From NCBI RefSeq assembly GCF_902626525.1, contig NZ_CACOFR010000001.1, positions 62,001 to 126,000 on the forward strand: DNA of 64,000 bases, read 5' to 3'. Below are positions 26,911 through 36,528 of the stretch, one piece after another (the stretch's first letter is position 1; every line of letters begins with the position of its first letter). The translations under genes were made by a program, and so were the position numbers. The notes under the pieces were generated by a model. It was not told where the DNA came from, searched no databases, and saw nothing but the letters and a program-made list of their open reading frames with translations. Origin of the DNA: an uncultured Prochlorococcus sp. (GTDB taxonomy: Bacteria; Cyanobacteriota; Cyanobacteriia; PCC-6307; Cyanobiaceae).

Positions 26911-28287
26911 TTAGATTATTTTTTTAATTGCCTCTTTAAATTCACTTCTTTGTTTGACTCCCTGCCATTGTTTTTTTAGTAGTTTTTCTTTAAAAAGTTG
27001 AATTGTTGGGGTTCCTTTAATACCAGCTTGTTTAGCTATATCTTGGTCTTTATCAATATCTATTTCTACACCAAGCACAGCACCCTCTAGTTCTCTAATT
27101 ACTCTTTTTAACTGAGGCTTCAAAACATGGCATGGGCCGCAGCTTGGGGAACTAAAAATAACTAAGAGAGGTTTTTTACTCTCATGATAAAGTTTTCTTA
27201 ATGCATAACTTCCTTTTTGCCATTCAGAGTTTGAATCGAAAGTCTCTTCATTAACTTCTTCTTCATTAAAATTCGAAGAATTTTGTTTTTTTGCTGGCTC
27301 TGGTGTTTCTCTAATAATTGTCTTTGCTAAGTTTTTCTCAGCGAGCCACCTTTCAGTAGCTAATGCAGCCATGCAACCTGTTCCTGCAGCAGTAACTCCT
27401 TGCCTCCACTCTGAATCAACTACGTCACCTGCAGCGAAAATACCTTCAACGGATGTCTCTGGCCTTCCAGATTTGCAAGCAATATATCCCTTATTATCAA
27501 GATCGATTTTGTTTCCCAAGAACTTTGTATTTGGTGTGTGCCCTATGGCATAAAAAAGACCCTTTATATTAATTTCACCTTTACCTTCGTGCGAGTGAAT
27601 AGTTTCTACCTTCTCAAGCCATTCAGAACCATTAGCTTTTTCCACTTTTGTATTCCAATGGATTTCTATCTTTGGATTGGCTTTCACTCTGTCAACCATA
27701 GCTGCGCTAGCTCTTAATTTTTCTGATCTAACAACCAAATGCACTTTACTTCCATATTTTGTAAGATACGTTGCTTCCTCACAGGCAGAGTCTCCTCCTC
27801 CTATAACAGCTAATTCTTCATCTCTAAATTGTGGGGTTGCTCCATCACAAATTGCACAAGCACTAATTCCTTTACTCCAGAATTTATCTTCATTTATCAC
27901 GCCTAATCTATTAGCACTTGCTCCAGTTGCAATAATAATTGAGTTAGTTCTTATAATTCCCTCTAAAGTTTTTAATTCAAAGGGATGTAAATCAGTATCA
28001 ATTGAGATAACATCACTTTCGTATAAATTTGTACCCCATCTTTCTGCCTGTGCCTTCATTAGGTCCATCAACTCAGGACCTAGTACGCCATCGGGAAAAC
28101 CTGGATAATTTTCAACAAATGTTGTAGTCATTAATTGCCCACCAGGAATTCCTCCAGAATTAAATCCTGTTACAAGCAAAGGTTGAAGATTCGCTCTCGC
28201 TGCATAAATTGCAGCAGTATAACCTGCAGGGCCTGAGCCAATAATTACAACATTTTCTACATTTGAATTGTTCTCTTTATTTTTCAT
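26911..28287 (-). CDS. ntrC: NADPH thioredoxin reductase C (NTR-thioredoxin fusion)
   Basis: The 458-residue protein is a fusion of a thioredoxin reductase (residues 1-330: GSGPAGYTAAIYAARA FAD site, redox-active CAICDG, NADPH site GGGDSACEEATYL) and a C-terminal thioredoxin domain (SSPSCGPCHVLKPQL). This NTRC architecture is found in cyanobacteria and chloroplasts, where it reduces 2-Cys peroxiredoxins and other targets with NADPH. A polar linker of about 40 residues joins the two. It is convergent with infA. The symbol here means the redox enzyme, not the nitrogen regulator. Confidence 0.96.
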   Translation of the reverse strand: MKNKENNSNVENVVIIGSGPAGYTAAIYAARANLQPLLVTGFNSGGIPGGQLMTTTFVENYPGFPDGVLGPELMDLMKAQAERWGTNLYESDVISIDTDLHPFELKTLEGIIRTNSIIIATGASANRLGVINEDKFWSKGISACAICDGATPQFRDEELAVIGGGDSACEEATYLTKYGSKVHLVVRSEKLRASAAMVDRVKANPKIEIHWNTKVEKANGSEWLEKVETIHSHEGKGEINIKGLFYAIGHTPNTKFLGNKIDLDNKGYIACKSGRPETSVEGIFAAGDVVDSEWRQGVTAAGTGCMAALATERWLAEKNLAKTIIRETPEPAKKQNSSNFNEEEVNEETFDSNSEWQKGSYALRKLYHESKKPLLVIFSSPSCGPCHVLKPQLKRVIRELEGAVLGVEIDIDKDQDIAKQAGIKGTPTIQLFKEKLLKKQWQGVKQRSEFKEAIKKII

Positions 28288-28365
28288 TTATTTTCTTATT
28301 CCAGTTTAATAATAATAAATAAACTTAAATAATGAAGGTCGGGTTTCACTCGATCATTTTATTAT

Positions 28366-28590
28366 TTAATCGTTGACTTTTTGGTCTAATAAATCCTCTA
28401 ATCCCCGTGGGAAGTTTAAAACAGAAGCTCTTAAACTTTCGTTATTTTCTCCAATATGCAATATCCACTCCCTAAATTCTTCTGCTATTGCATAACTATC
28501 TTCATATCTTTCTAGAGTATCCATCGCAGAAATTCTGTTTGTAGCCCAACAGGTTGCAATATCAATTCTTTTTCTAATAAAATTTTCCAT
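28366..28590 (-). CDS. conserved small hypothetical protein
   Basis: A 74-residue soluble helical protein (ENFIRKRIDIATCWATNRISAMDTLERYEDSYAIAEEF) conserved in style with marine picocyanobacterial orphans. It is on the minus strand upstream of the NTRC gene, separated by 78 bases. No domain recognised. Confidence 0.6.
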   Translation of the reverse strand: MENFIRKRIDIATCWATNRISAMDTLERYEDSYAIAEEFREWILHIGENNESLRASVLNFPRGLEDLLDQKVND

Positions 28591-28744
28591 CGCAATTTAA
28601 AGGTTGTATATACATAAGCACAATAAACAATATATTTATGGTCTAATAAGTTACAACTTTGTACTTTCAAACAATAATTTAATTTTTAATTAATATTTGA
28701 ACCCCTTTTTGCGAGGAATATAAAGAAAATATAAAGAATTCGGG

Positions 28745-29323
28745 TTAAACTGCCTCACTATGATTTGCAAGTAGCCTTTCGACTTCCTCAAAGCCTTCTT
28801 TGGCTGAATTTATTGCAAGTTGTTCACTAACTTTTTCTTCTAGCACTAATTTTGCCGATATTTTCTTCAAAAGAGTTTCTTTCTTTTCTCTTAGAGAACT
28901 AACAATTTCCTCTTCAATGATAGATTTTATTGCTTTAGAAATTATTTTTTTGTCATTTGCTTCTTCAAATGTGCCCTGGACTAATTCTTGAATAAATAAT
29001 CGATGTACTTCACTACTCCTTAAAAAGCTTTCTGTGGCATTGATAATTCCTTCAACAAGTGCTTCATCAGGTTCGGAATCATTCTCTGCGAGTTTGAATT
29101 CCCAATCTAAATGCCTTCTCTGCCAACCAGCGGAGTGGAGACTGGGCATAACTGTCTGTGAATAAGTATCAACTGACATTTCATAAATTCTCTCTGCCAA
29201 TTTCTCGCACCAATCTCTACCATGCTTTTGTAGATTTTTTTGCATAGCTTGTCTAGGAACGGCATGACCACCATGGTGGCTGTGACATACTCCATCTGGG
29301 CATTCGATTGCTTTTATACTCAT
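28745..29323 (-). CDS. conserved hypothetical protein with His/Cys-rich N-terminus
   Basis: A 192-residue soluble protein. The N-terminus IECPDGVCHSHHGGHAVPR carries two Cys and four His within 15 residues and could bind a metal ion; the rest is helical and charged, with VSSLREKKETLLKKISAKLVLEEK likely coiled coil. I recognise no named domain. It is divergent from pntA across about 124 bases. Judged real from length and composition. Confidence 0.7.
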   Translation of the reverse strand: MSIKAIECPDGVCHSHHGGHAVPRQAMQKNLQKHGRDWCEKLAERIYEMSVDTYSQTVMPSLHSAGWQRRHLDWEFKLAENDSEPDEALVEGIINATESFLRSSEVHRLFIQELVQGTFEEANDKKIISKAIKSIIEEEIVSSLREKKETLLKKISAKLVLEEKVSEQLAINSAKEGFEEVERLLANHSEAV

Positions 29324-29447
29324 TAAATTTTTAAGACTTATATTCTACATAGCTATTTTTTCTTAAAAAGAAAATATATTTTTAACAAAAATCCAAGACT
29401 TTTGACTTTCTTCAATTTATATTTAGTATGTTAAAAAAATAAATAAA

Positions 29448-30578
29448 TTGACAAAGATACTTATCCCTACTGAAACAAACTCTGGTGAGAGAAGAGTTTC
29501 AGCTTCTCCAGAAGTGGTAAAGAAATTAAAAAGTCTTGGATGTGAAGTATATATTGAAAGTTCAGCAGGTAAATTATCAGGATTTAGTGACTTATCTTAT
29601 GAAGAGTCTGGAGGAAAAGTAATTAGTTCTTCGGAACAAAACATTTGGGGTGAAGCTGATATAGTTTTTTGTGTACAAACCCCATCTGAAGATAATTTAA
29701 ACAACTTAAAAAAAGGTGCTATTCTCCTTGGCCTTCTTAACCCTTATGGTAATAATAAACTTCTTAAGATAATAAATAATAATAAGATTTCAGCTTTATC
29801 ATTAGAGTTGCTTCCAAGAATCAGTAGAGCTCAATCTTCTGATGTTCTCTCTTCTCAGGCTAATATTGCTGGCTATAAAGCAGTTCTTTTAGCTGCAAGT
29901 GAGTTAGATAGATATTTTCCTATGCTTATGACTGCAGCAGGAACAGTTCAACCGGCCAAAGTAGTAGTTCTTGGTGGAGGGGTAGCAGGATTGCAGGCAG
30001 TTGCTACTGCTAAAAGGCTTGGTGCAATAGTTTTTGTATCTGATATTAGACCGGCAGTTAAAGAACAAGTAGAGTCACTTGGAGCAAGGTTTATAGATCT
30101 TCCCGAAGTGGACGAAAAACCAAGCGAGGCAGGAGGTTATGCAAAAGCTGTAACTCCTGAATTCCTCGCAAAACAGAAGGCTACTTTAACTAAATTTTTA
30201 TCTGAAGCTGATGTTGCTATATGTACTGCGCAAGTTTTGGGTAAAAAAGCACCTATTTTAATAGACTCTCCAATGCTTGAAAAAATGAGAGCTGGTGCGG
30301 TAGTAATTGATTTGGCAGTTTCGCAAGGAGGTAATTGTGAAGGAACAAAACCAAATGAAACTATTATCAAAGATGGTGTAAAGCTTATAGGAGCTGGTGA
30401 ATTACCCTCATCTGTTCCTTATGATGCCAGTTCACTTTATGCTAAGAACTTAACATCTTTAATTACACCATTTATAAAAGATGGTGTAATTAAATTAGAT
30501 AAAGAGGATGAACTCATTTCTGGATGTTTATTAAGCGACGAAGGAGTTATACTTCAAAAAAAAGTTTTTGAAAATTGA
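29448..30578 (+). CDS. pntA: NAD(P) transhydrogenase alpha subunit, soluble NAD(H)-binding domain
   Basis: The 376-residue protein is domain I of proton-translocating transhydrogenase. It begins ILIPTETNSGERRVSASPEVVKKL and contains the nucleotide fold VVLGGGVAGLQAVATAKRLGAIVFVSDIRPAVKEQVESLGARF. It carries NAD(H) and passes hydride to the NADP(H) domain of PntB. The start is TTG at 29448. It is first of three genes in a tight operon (gaps of 12 and 8 bases), the split alpha-1/alpha-2/beta organisation. Confidence 0.96.
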   Translation: MTKILIPTETNSGERRVSASPEVVKKLKSLGCEVYIESSAGKLSGFSDLSYEESGGKVISSSEQNIWGEADIVFCVQTPSEDNLNNLKKGAILLGLLNPYGNNKLLKIINNNKISALSLELLPRISRAQSSDVLSSQANIAGYKAVLLAASELDRYFPMLMTAAGTVQPAKVVVLGGGVAGLQAVATAKRLGAIVFVSDIRPAVKEQVESLGARFIDLPEVDEKPSEAGGYAKAVTPEFLAKQKATLTKFLSEADVAICTAQVLGKKAPILIDSPMLEKMRAGAVVIDLAVSQGGNCEGTKPNETIIKDGVKLIGAGELPSSVPYDASSLYAKNLTSLITPFIKDGVIKLDKEDELISGCLLSDEGVILQKKVFEN

Positions 30579-30590
30579 GGTTTTAAAATT

Positions 30591-30884
30591 ATGTCTTTTA
30601 TAAGTCTTCTTTGGGTCCTTTTACTTGGCAGTTTATTGGGCCTCGAGTTAATCGGAAAAGTTCCTCCTACGCTTCATACACCTTTAATGAGTGGAGCAAA
30701 TGCAATTTCAGGAATAACAATGCTGGCAGCATTGACTCTAATTGTGAAAGCAGAAGGTAATGTACCACTTTTAATTATTGGTTCAGTTTCTCTTGCATTC
30801 GCTCTTTTCAATGTTGTGGGTGGTTTTTTCGTTACTGATCGAATGCTCGCAATGTTTAGCCGTAAACCATCAAATAAAAAGTAA
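30591..30884 (+). CDS. pntAB: NAD(P) transhydrogenase alpha subunit part 2 (membrane)
   Basis: A 97-residue protein with three to four membrane helices. The segment LIGKVPPTLHTPLMSGANAISGITMLAAL is the conserved membrane domain II signature. It corresponds to the membrane tail of single-chain PntA, here a separate gene, and with the PntB helices forms the proton channel. Confidence 0.95.
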   Translation: MSFISLLWVLLLGSLLGLELIGKVPPTLHTPLMSGANAISGITMLAALTLIVKAEGNVPLLIIGSVSLAFALFNVVGGFFVTDRMLAMFSRKPSNKK

Positions 30885-30892
30885 TTTTTATT

Positions 30893-32332
30893 ATGAATCT
30901 ACCTGTAATCATTAAATTCATTATTGACCTAGTAGCGGTACTTTTACTAGCTTTGGGAATAAAAGGATTGTCAAAAGTAAAATCAGCAAGGGATGCCAAT
31001 AGATTAGCTGCATTTGCGATGTTGCTATCAGTGATAGGATTGCTATCCTACTATTTGGGTACATCTGGAATTGCTCTTCAGTCTTGGATTTGGATAATAA
31101 TTGGATCAATTATAGGTAGTTTGTTTGGTGCTGTAATTGCGAAAAAAGTGCCGATGACCTCAATGCCTGAAACAGTTGCATTGTTTAATGGTTGCGGTGG
31201 AATGTCATCACTTTTAGTTGCCTTGGGAGTAGCATTTTTCCCAATATCTAATAATCTAGATAATTTTGATTTTCTTAAGAAACTGATTAACGAATTTTCT
31301 ATATCTGTTTCAATATTTGTAGGTGCTATAACTTTCACTGGATCGATTGTAGCGATGTCAAAGTTACAGGGTTGGTTATCAACTCCAGGATGGACTCAGA
31401 GCAAAGTTAGACATTTTGTAAATATTGTTTTTGCAGTTACTTCATTGATAGCCTTTTTTTCCTTGATAAACGGAAATACAAGTTCTATTTGGCTTTTAGT
31501 TATATTTTCTTCTTTATTAGGAATTGGAGTTACCTTACCAATTGGTGGCGCAGATATGCCAGTTGTTATATCTTTATTAAATAGCTATTCAGGGATAGCA
31601 GCAGCAGCAGCGGGTTTCGTGGTTGATAGTCAGCTTTTAATTGTAGCAGGCGCAATGGTTGGAGCAGCAGGTTTAATACTTACTCAAGTAATGTGCAAGG
31701 GTATGAATAGATCATTGATCTCGGTCCTTTTTGGAGGATCATTATCTGCACAAAGTACAGCCTCTTCTGAGTCAGGAGAATACACAAATATAACTTCTTG
31801 TAGTGTTGAAGAATGTGCATTGACTTTAGAGGCAGCAAGTAAGGTAATAATTGTTCCTGGTTATGGTCTCGCAGTGGCTCAAGCTCAACATACTTTAAGG
31901 GAAGTGACAAAAAAACTTGAGCAAAATGGTATTGAAGTTGTCTATGCAATACATCCTGTAGCAGGGAGGATGCCTGGACATATGAATGTACTTTTAGCAG
32001 AAGCCGATGTTCCTTACGAACAACTTAAAGAGATGGATGTTGTGAATCCAGATTTTCCAGCAACGGATGTTGTTTTAGTTTTAGGAGCAAATGATGTAGT
32101 TAATCCTCAGGCTAAAAATGATAGTTCTTCTCCTCTATATGGCATGCCAGTTCTTGACGTACAGGATGCAAGAACGGTATTTGTAATTAAACGAGGTATG
32201 AGTGCAGGTTACTCTGGAATAAAAAATGATTTATTTGATTTGCCAAATACTTCTATGGTCTTTGGCGATGCAAAGAAGGTATTAAATGATCTAATTGGAG
32301 AATTAAAGGATCTTGGAGTTGGGGAGAAATAA
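30893..32332 (+). CDS. pntB: NAD(P) transhydrogenase beta subunit
   Basis: A 479-residue beta subunit with about nine helices (PETVALFNGCGGMSSLLVALG is a conserved membrane stretch) and the C-terminal NADP(H)-binding domain: VPGYGLAVAQAQHTLREV, AIHPVAGRMPGHMNVLLAEADVPY and VLGANDVVNPQAKND. It couples hydride transfer from NADH to NADP with proton re-entry, supplying NADPH. The stop overlaps the next gene by about 20 bases. Confidence 0.97.
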   Translation: MNLPVIIKFIIDLVAVLLLALGIKGLSKVKSARDANRLAAFAMLLSVIGLLSYYLGTSGIALQSWIWIIIGSIIGSLFGAVIAKKVPMTSMPETVALFNGCGGMSSLLVALGVAFFPISNNLDNFDFLKKLINEFSISVSIFVGAITFTGSIVAMSKLQGWLSTPGWTQSKVRHFVNIVFAVTSLIAFFSLINGNTSSIWLLVIFSSLLGIGVTLPIGGADMPVVISLLNSYSGIAAAAAGFVVDSQLLIVAGAMVGAAGLILTQVMCKGMNRSLISVLFGGSLSAQSTASSESGEYTNITSCSVEECALTLEAASKVIIVPGYGLAVAQAQHTLREVTKKLEQNGIEVVYAIHPVAGRMPGHMNVLLAEADVPYEQLKEMDVVNPDFPATDVVLVLGANDVVNPQAKNDSSSPLYGMPVLDVQDARTVFVIKRGMSAGYSGIKNDLFDLPNTSMVFGDAKKVLNDLIGELKDLGVGEK

Positions 32333-33398
32333 TAGTATATCTTCAAGTTTCTCAGAATACTTAAAAAATAAGCCATTTCGAGAAGTCTTTCCTTGGATAG
32401 GTGGCGACTTACAAACTTTAAGAGATACTTTTGTTATTGATTTTGGTAAATCCAAAAGAAATAAAAAAATATTATTTCCGATTAATAAAATTCTCTCTGA
32501 AAATTTTGAATGTGATTATCTTCTGGGACTTTTAGAATTACCTGAAAACTTAAGCTCTTTTAAAGGTTTTGTTATCGTAACACATGGGTTGGGGGGATCA
32601 ACCAAACGTTTTGGTTTAAGAAGAATCTCTAGGAAATTAACAAATAATGGTTTTGGAGTTCTTAAATTAAATCTTAGAGGATCTGGTTCTGCGAGATATT
32701 TAGCTAAAGGAAATTATTGTGCTAGATGTTCCAGTGATGTTATTTCAGCAATAAAATATTTTAAAAAATTAATTAATTTAGAGTTCAAAGATCTCAATAA
32801 AATGAATAATCTGCCAATCTACGGAGTTGGATTATCTTTAGGTGGAACAATTCTTTTAAATGCTTGCTTAGATTACGATGAAAACAATGGAGAAAAACTT
32901 TTAGACGGCCTAGCCTGCGTTAGTAGTCCTTTAGATTTATCCTCATGCAGTCTCTGTATTGAGAAACCTAGAAATTATGTCTACCAAAAATGGTTACTTC
33001 ACCGCTTAAAAAATCAGTTATGGGATGGATATAATGATGAAGGGAAAATTCTTAATAACGAGAAATTAAGAAAAAAAATTAGAAATTTAAAAAATATAAG
33101 GGAATTTGATCAAAAATTTACAGCTCCAAGTTGGGGATTTAATTCTTTAGAGGATTACTATGTTAAAGCTTCTCCAATATTTAGAATCCAAAAATCAATA
33201 AAAAAATTACCTCCAATGCTCTTTATTCATTCTAAGGATGATCCTTGGGTTCCATATAATGCTACTTTGAATTTAATAAAAGAATCTATCAATAACTTTA
33301 CTATTTTAATAACTAAAAAAGGTGGGCATAATGGTTTTCACTCAATTAATGGCTGCTGGTCAGACGATGTTGTGAAAAATTGGTTTATCAGTATCTAG
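32313..33398 (+). CDS. YheT-type alpha/beta hydrolase
   Basis: A 361-residue hydrolase of the YheT/UPF0017 (ABHD1/3-like) family. It shows THGLGGSTKRFGLRR (oxyanion), LNLRGSGSARYLAKGNY, nucleophile elbow GVGLSLGGTILLNA, acid in HSKDDPWVPYNAT and His in KKGGHNGFHS. Such enzymes act on lipids or esters; no substrate is known here. The start is uncertain: TTG at 32313 or 32319, both inside the end of pntB, so coupling to the pnt operon is likely. Confidence 0.88.
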   Translation: MELGRNNSISSSFSEYLKNKPFREVFPWIGGDLQTLRDTFVIDFGKSKRNKKILFPINKILSENFECDYLLGLLELPENLSSFKGFVIVTHGLGGSTKRFGLRRISRKLTNNGFGVLKLNLRGSGSARYLAKGNYCARCSSDVISAIKYFKKLINLEFKDLNKMNNLPIYGVGLSLGGTILLNACLDYDENNGEKLLDGLACVSSPLDLSSCSLCIEKPRNYVYQKWLLHRLKNQLWDGYNDEGKILNNEKLRKKIRNLKNIREFDQKFTAPSWGFNSLEDYYVKASPIFRIQKSIKKLPPMLFIHSKDDPWVPYNATLNLIKESINNFTILITKKGGHNGFHSINGCWSDDVVKNWFISI

Positions 33399-33716
33399 GA
33401 TTGTTTTAAATAGCGTTTTTTTTTTTTTAATTTATATATTGGCTTACCACTAATAGTATGTGAGGGAAAATTCCTGAAATTTTTTCATGAGAAACTTTCT
33501 CTTACCAAATACCAACAGGCCAAACAAAAAGAATTAGATCGTTCTTACATAAAACAATCAGCTCTTTATCTAAATATATAAACGTTTTTTGTAGAGGGAT
33601 CATTCTCAAATCTTTTTAAAGCCTTTCTATGACTTTCCATATATTTTGAACTTCATTGCCTTTAAAGCATTTCTGTTTTGTGGGCGTTGCACATAGTAGA
33701 AAGAGCTTTTAAATAT
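33399..33716. other. intergenic stretch with possible micro-genes
   Basis: Between convergent genes. Besides the plus-strand frame listed next, a minus-strand 24-codon frame lies at 33566-33640 (MESHRKALKRFENDPSTKN and so on), overlapping it antisense. Neither has strong support, and no terminator of good quality is seen. Confidence 0.3.
33474..33581 (+). CDS. possible 35-residue protein with CTG start
   Basis: A frame opening at CTG 33474, 7 bases after GAGGGA, codes for a polar helical peptide (KFFHEKLSLTKYQQAKQKEL, then DRSYIKQSALYLNI). The amino-acid pattern looks protein-like but the start is unusual. Weak call. Confidence 0.3.
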   Translation: MKFFHEKLSLTKYQQAKQKELDRSYIKQSALYLNI

Positions 33717-34952
33717 TCACTTTGATCCAATACTTAAGTATTTTTGCCCTTTTTTAATTTCTTGCTTAACAAAATGTCTGGCCCAATTATCCACTTCAAG
33801 AATATCCTCCAATGCAGGAATCAAATTCAAATTCTCCATATGTGATTCACAAGCTTTACTTATAAGTGTAGGTATTTCTTGAAAAGAAATTTTTTCTTTA
33901 AGGAATTGTTCAACAGCCATTTCATTGGCTGCGTTTAAGACTGCAGGCATAGTTCCAGAAGATTTTCCTGCAGCATAGGCTAATCCCATGCATGGATATT
34001 TAAACTCGTCTGGCTCTTTGAAGCTTAATTGCCCAATTTCACTTAGGTTTAATCTTTTCCAATTTGTTTTAAATCTTTCAGGCCAACTCATTGCATACAA
34101 AATAGGTAGTTTCATATCTGGCCAACCTAATTGAGCTAATACTGAAGAATCTTCCATCTCAATCATTGAATGAATAATACTTTGAGGATGGATAACTATT
34201 TCAATATTTTCGTAAGATGTCCCAAATAAATAATGAGCTTCTATAACTTCTAATCCTTTATTCATAAGAGTTGCAGAATCTACAGTTATTTTTTTTCCCA
34301 TATCCCAATTAGGATGTGAAGTAGCATCTTCTACTGTGACATGCTTTAAATCCTCAACCGCCCAATCTCTGAAAGCACCACCAGAAGCTGTTAAGTGTAT
34401 CGCTTTTAATCCCTTAGGCATCTCTCCTGTTGAAAAATCTGCATTTTCATAATTAGGTAATCCTTGTAAACATTGAAAGATTGCAGAGTGTTCTGAATCA
34501 GCAGGTAAAAGCCTACTATTATTTTTCTTTAATGCAGGAATAACAATTGGCCCTGCCGCAATTAAAGTTTCTTTGTTAGCAAGTGCAATATTTTTCCCCG
34601 CATTAATTGCTGACATTGTTGGAATTAAGCCTGCACAGCCTACAATCCCAGTTACCACAGTATCTGCCTTATCCCATGCGGCAACTGCGTTAATCCCCTC
34701 CTTTCCACACAAAACTAAGGGAGCATTATCCAAATCTAAGTTATTAATATTATCTTTTAAATCTTCTATAAGATTTTCATCCTCAATTGCAACTACCTCT
34801 GGTTTATGTGTTTTAACTTGTTCAGTTAATAAATTAATATTTCTTCCTGCGGAAAGAGCTATGGCTTTAAACTTATCAGGCTGCTCACAAGCTATTTCGA
34901 GAGTTTGAGTCCCTATTGAACCAGTAGAACCGAGCACAGTAATGTATTTCAA
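33717..34952 (-). CDS. dxr: 1-deoxy-D-xylulose 5-phosphate reductoisomerase
   Basis: The 411-residue enzyme starts with the NADPH fold [16 protein letters not shown] and contains the metal/substrate loop [17 protein letters not shown], the flexible loop [10 protein letters not shown], and [31 protein letters not shown]. It makes methylerythritol phosphate from DXP, the committed step of isoprenoid (carotenoid, phytol, quinone) synthesis. Length and motifs are complete. Confidence 0.98.
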   Translation of the reverse strand: MKYITVLGSTGSIGTQTLEIACEQPDKFKAIALSAGRNINLLTEQVKTHKPEVVAIEDENLIEDLKDNINNLDLDNAPLVLCGKEGINAVAAWDKADTVVTGIVGCAGLIPTMSAINAGKNIALANKETLIAAGPIVIPALKKNNSRLLPADSEHSAIFQCLQGLPNYENADFSTGEMPKGLKAIHLTASGGAFRDWAVEDLKHVTVEDATSHPNWDMGKKITVDSATLMNKGLEVIEAHYLFGTSYENIEIVIHPQSIIHSMIEMEDSSVLAQLGWPDMKLPILYAMSWPERFKTNWKRLNLSEIGQLSFKEPDEFKYPCMGLAYAAGKSSGTMPAVLNAANEMAVEQFLKEKISFQEIPTLISKACESHMENLNLIPALEDILEVDNWARHFVKQEIKKGQKYLSIGSK

Positions 34953-35034
34953 TTTTCTCTGATATTTCTAATATCTTCCCATTTAAAGGTGTATTTAAAA
35001 AACAAAAATTTCAAATTGGTTTTTTTCTTAAAAT

Positions 35035-36504
35035 TTAGACCCTTATCCATGTTGTTATTTCCTTTGATTGATCAATAAGTTCAATACCTTTTTCTTTTAA
35101 CAAATTCCTAATTTCATCGGCCCTCACATAATTCTTTTCCTTTTTTGCTTCCAATCTTTTATTAATAAGCGATAATATTTCTTCTTCTTTTATTTTGCTT
35201 TCTTTTAATATATCCTCTTTTTTAAGACCAAGTACCTCAGTTAACTTTTCAAGAGTTTTAAAATTCTCAAGTAGAAAAAATTTTTCATTTAGGTCTATTT
35301 CAAAACCTTCAACTCGTTGAAATTGGTTTAAAAAATTTTTTAATGGTTTCGCTAAGTCATAAATAATTGCAATAGCACCTGCTGTATTGAGGTCATTACC
35401 CAAAGCGTCAGAAAATTTAAGCTTTTTTTTTGCTAATTCAAAACTTATTTTCTCTTTGTATTCTTCTTCGATAGATTCATTTTTATCAATAGATCTAAAA
35501 GCACCTTTTGTAAGATCCATAAAAGAAAGAGCATTATTAATGTTTTTCCAGGCTTCTGAAGCACTTATTAAAGCTTCTTCAGTAAAATCAAGTGGTTTTC
35601 TATAATTCACAGTCATAACAAAATATCGCAAAGTCATAGGGCTTATACCTGACTTTATTAGCTCTCTGATAGTTTTAAAATTTTTAAGGGATTTACTCAT
35701 CTTCTGTCCATTTACATTGACCATGCCATTGTGTAACCAATAATTCGCAAGCTTTTTGCCATTGGCTGCTTCTGATTGGGCGATTTCATTTTCATGATGT
35801 GGAAAAATCAAATCAGATCCACCTAAATGGATATCAATAGTATCTCCTAATTCATCTTTAACCATCGCCGAACATTCAATATGCCATCCTGGCCTACCTC
35901 TTCCCCATGGTGAATCAAAATATGGTTCATCATCTTTGGCTTTTTTCCATAGTGCAAAATCTTGCGGATTAAGTTTTTTACTATTTTCATCACTAGCCAT
36001 TCTTCCTTGCTGATTAATATTTTGTTCTTGTATATTTTGATTGCTTAGCTTTCCATAACTTTTATTTTTAAAAACAGAATAATAAACATCTCCATCCTTG
36101 GAGTATGCATAACCTTTGTCCTCAAGGATTGATATGAAAGAGCAGATATTGCATATATGGTTCGTTGCTCTTGGCATACTATCAGGACGCATTATCCCTA
36201 AAGAATCCATATCTTTATGAAATTCAATAATATTCTTTTCAGACACTTCCTTCATAGAACTGCTTTCTTCTTTCGCTCTTTTTAAAATCTTGTCATCAAT
36301 ATCTGTAAAATTCTGAACATACTTTACTTTGAAATCGCTGTAAATTAGAAATCTTCTCAATACATCCCAAGATATATAACTTCTAGCATGACCAAGATGA
36401 CATAAATCATAAACAGTTACTCCACAACAATAAATTTTTACTACATCATCAATAGGCTTAAAAACCTCAACTCTTTTGCTTAAAGTATTAAAAAGTTTGA
36501 TCAT
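35035..36504 (-). CDS. cysS: cysteinyl-tRNA synthetase
   Basis: A 489-residue class I synthetase. Zn-ligand Cys in VYCCGVTVYDLCHLGHARSYI also holds the HIGH-type motif (HLGH). GRPGWHIECSAMV is the Cys-discriminating zinc site, and KMSKSLKNF is the KMSKS loop. The C-terminal region is helical. It attaches Cys to its tRNA. Start at ATG 36504; 24 bases separate it from the polA stop on the same strand. Confidence 0.98.
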   Translation of the reverse strand: MIKLFNTLSKRVEVFKPIDDVVKIYCCGVTVYDLCHLGHARSYISWDVLRRFLIYSDFKVKYVQNFTDIDDKILKRAKEESSSMKEVSEKNIIEFHKDMDSLGIMRPDSMPRATNHICNICSFISILEDKGYAYSKDGDVYYSVFKNKSYGKLSNQNIQEQNINQQGRMASDENSKKLNPQDFALWKKAKDDEPYFDSPWGRGRPGWHIECSAMVKDELGDTIDIHLGGSDLIFPHHENEIAQSEAANGKKLANYWLHNGMVNVNGQKMSKSLKNFKTIRELIKSGISPMTLRYFVMTVNYRKPLDFTEEALISASEAWKNINNALSFMDLTKGAFRSIDKNESIEEEYKEKISFELAKKKLKFSDALGNDLNTAGAIAIIYDLAKPLKNFLNQFQRVEGFEIDLNEKFFLLENFKTLEKLTEVLGLKKEDILKESKIKEEEILSLINKRLEAKKEKNYVRADEIRNLLKEKGIELIDQSKEITTWIRV

Positions 36505-36528
36505 CTTAAAGAAAGCATTTTATAAGGT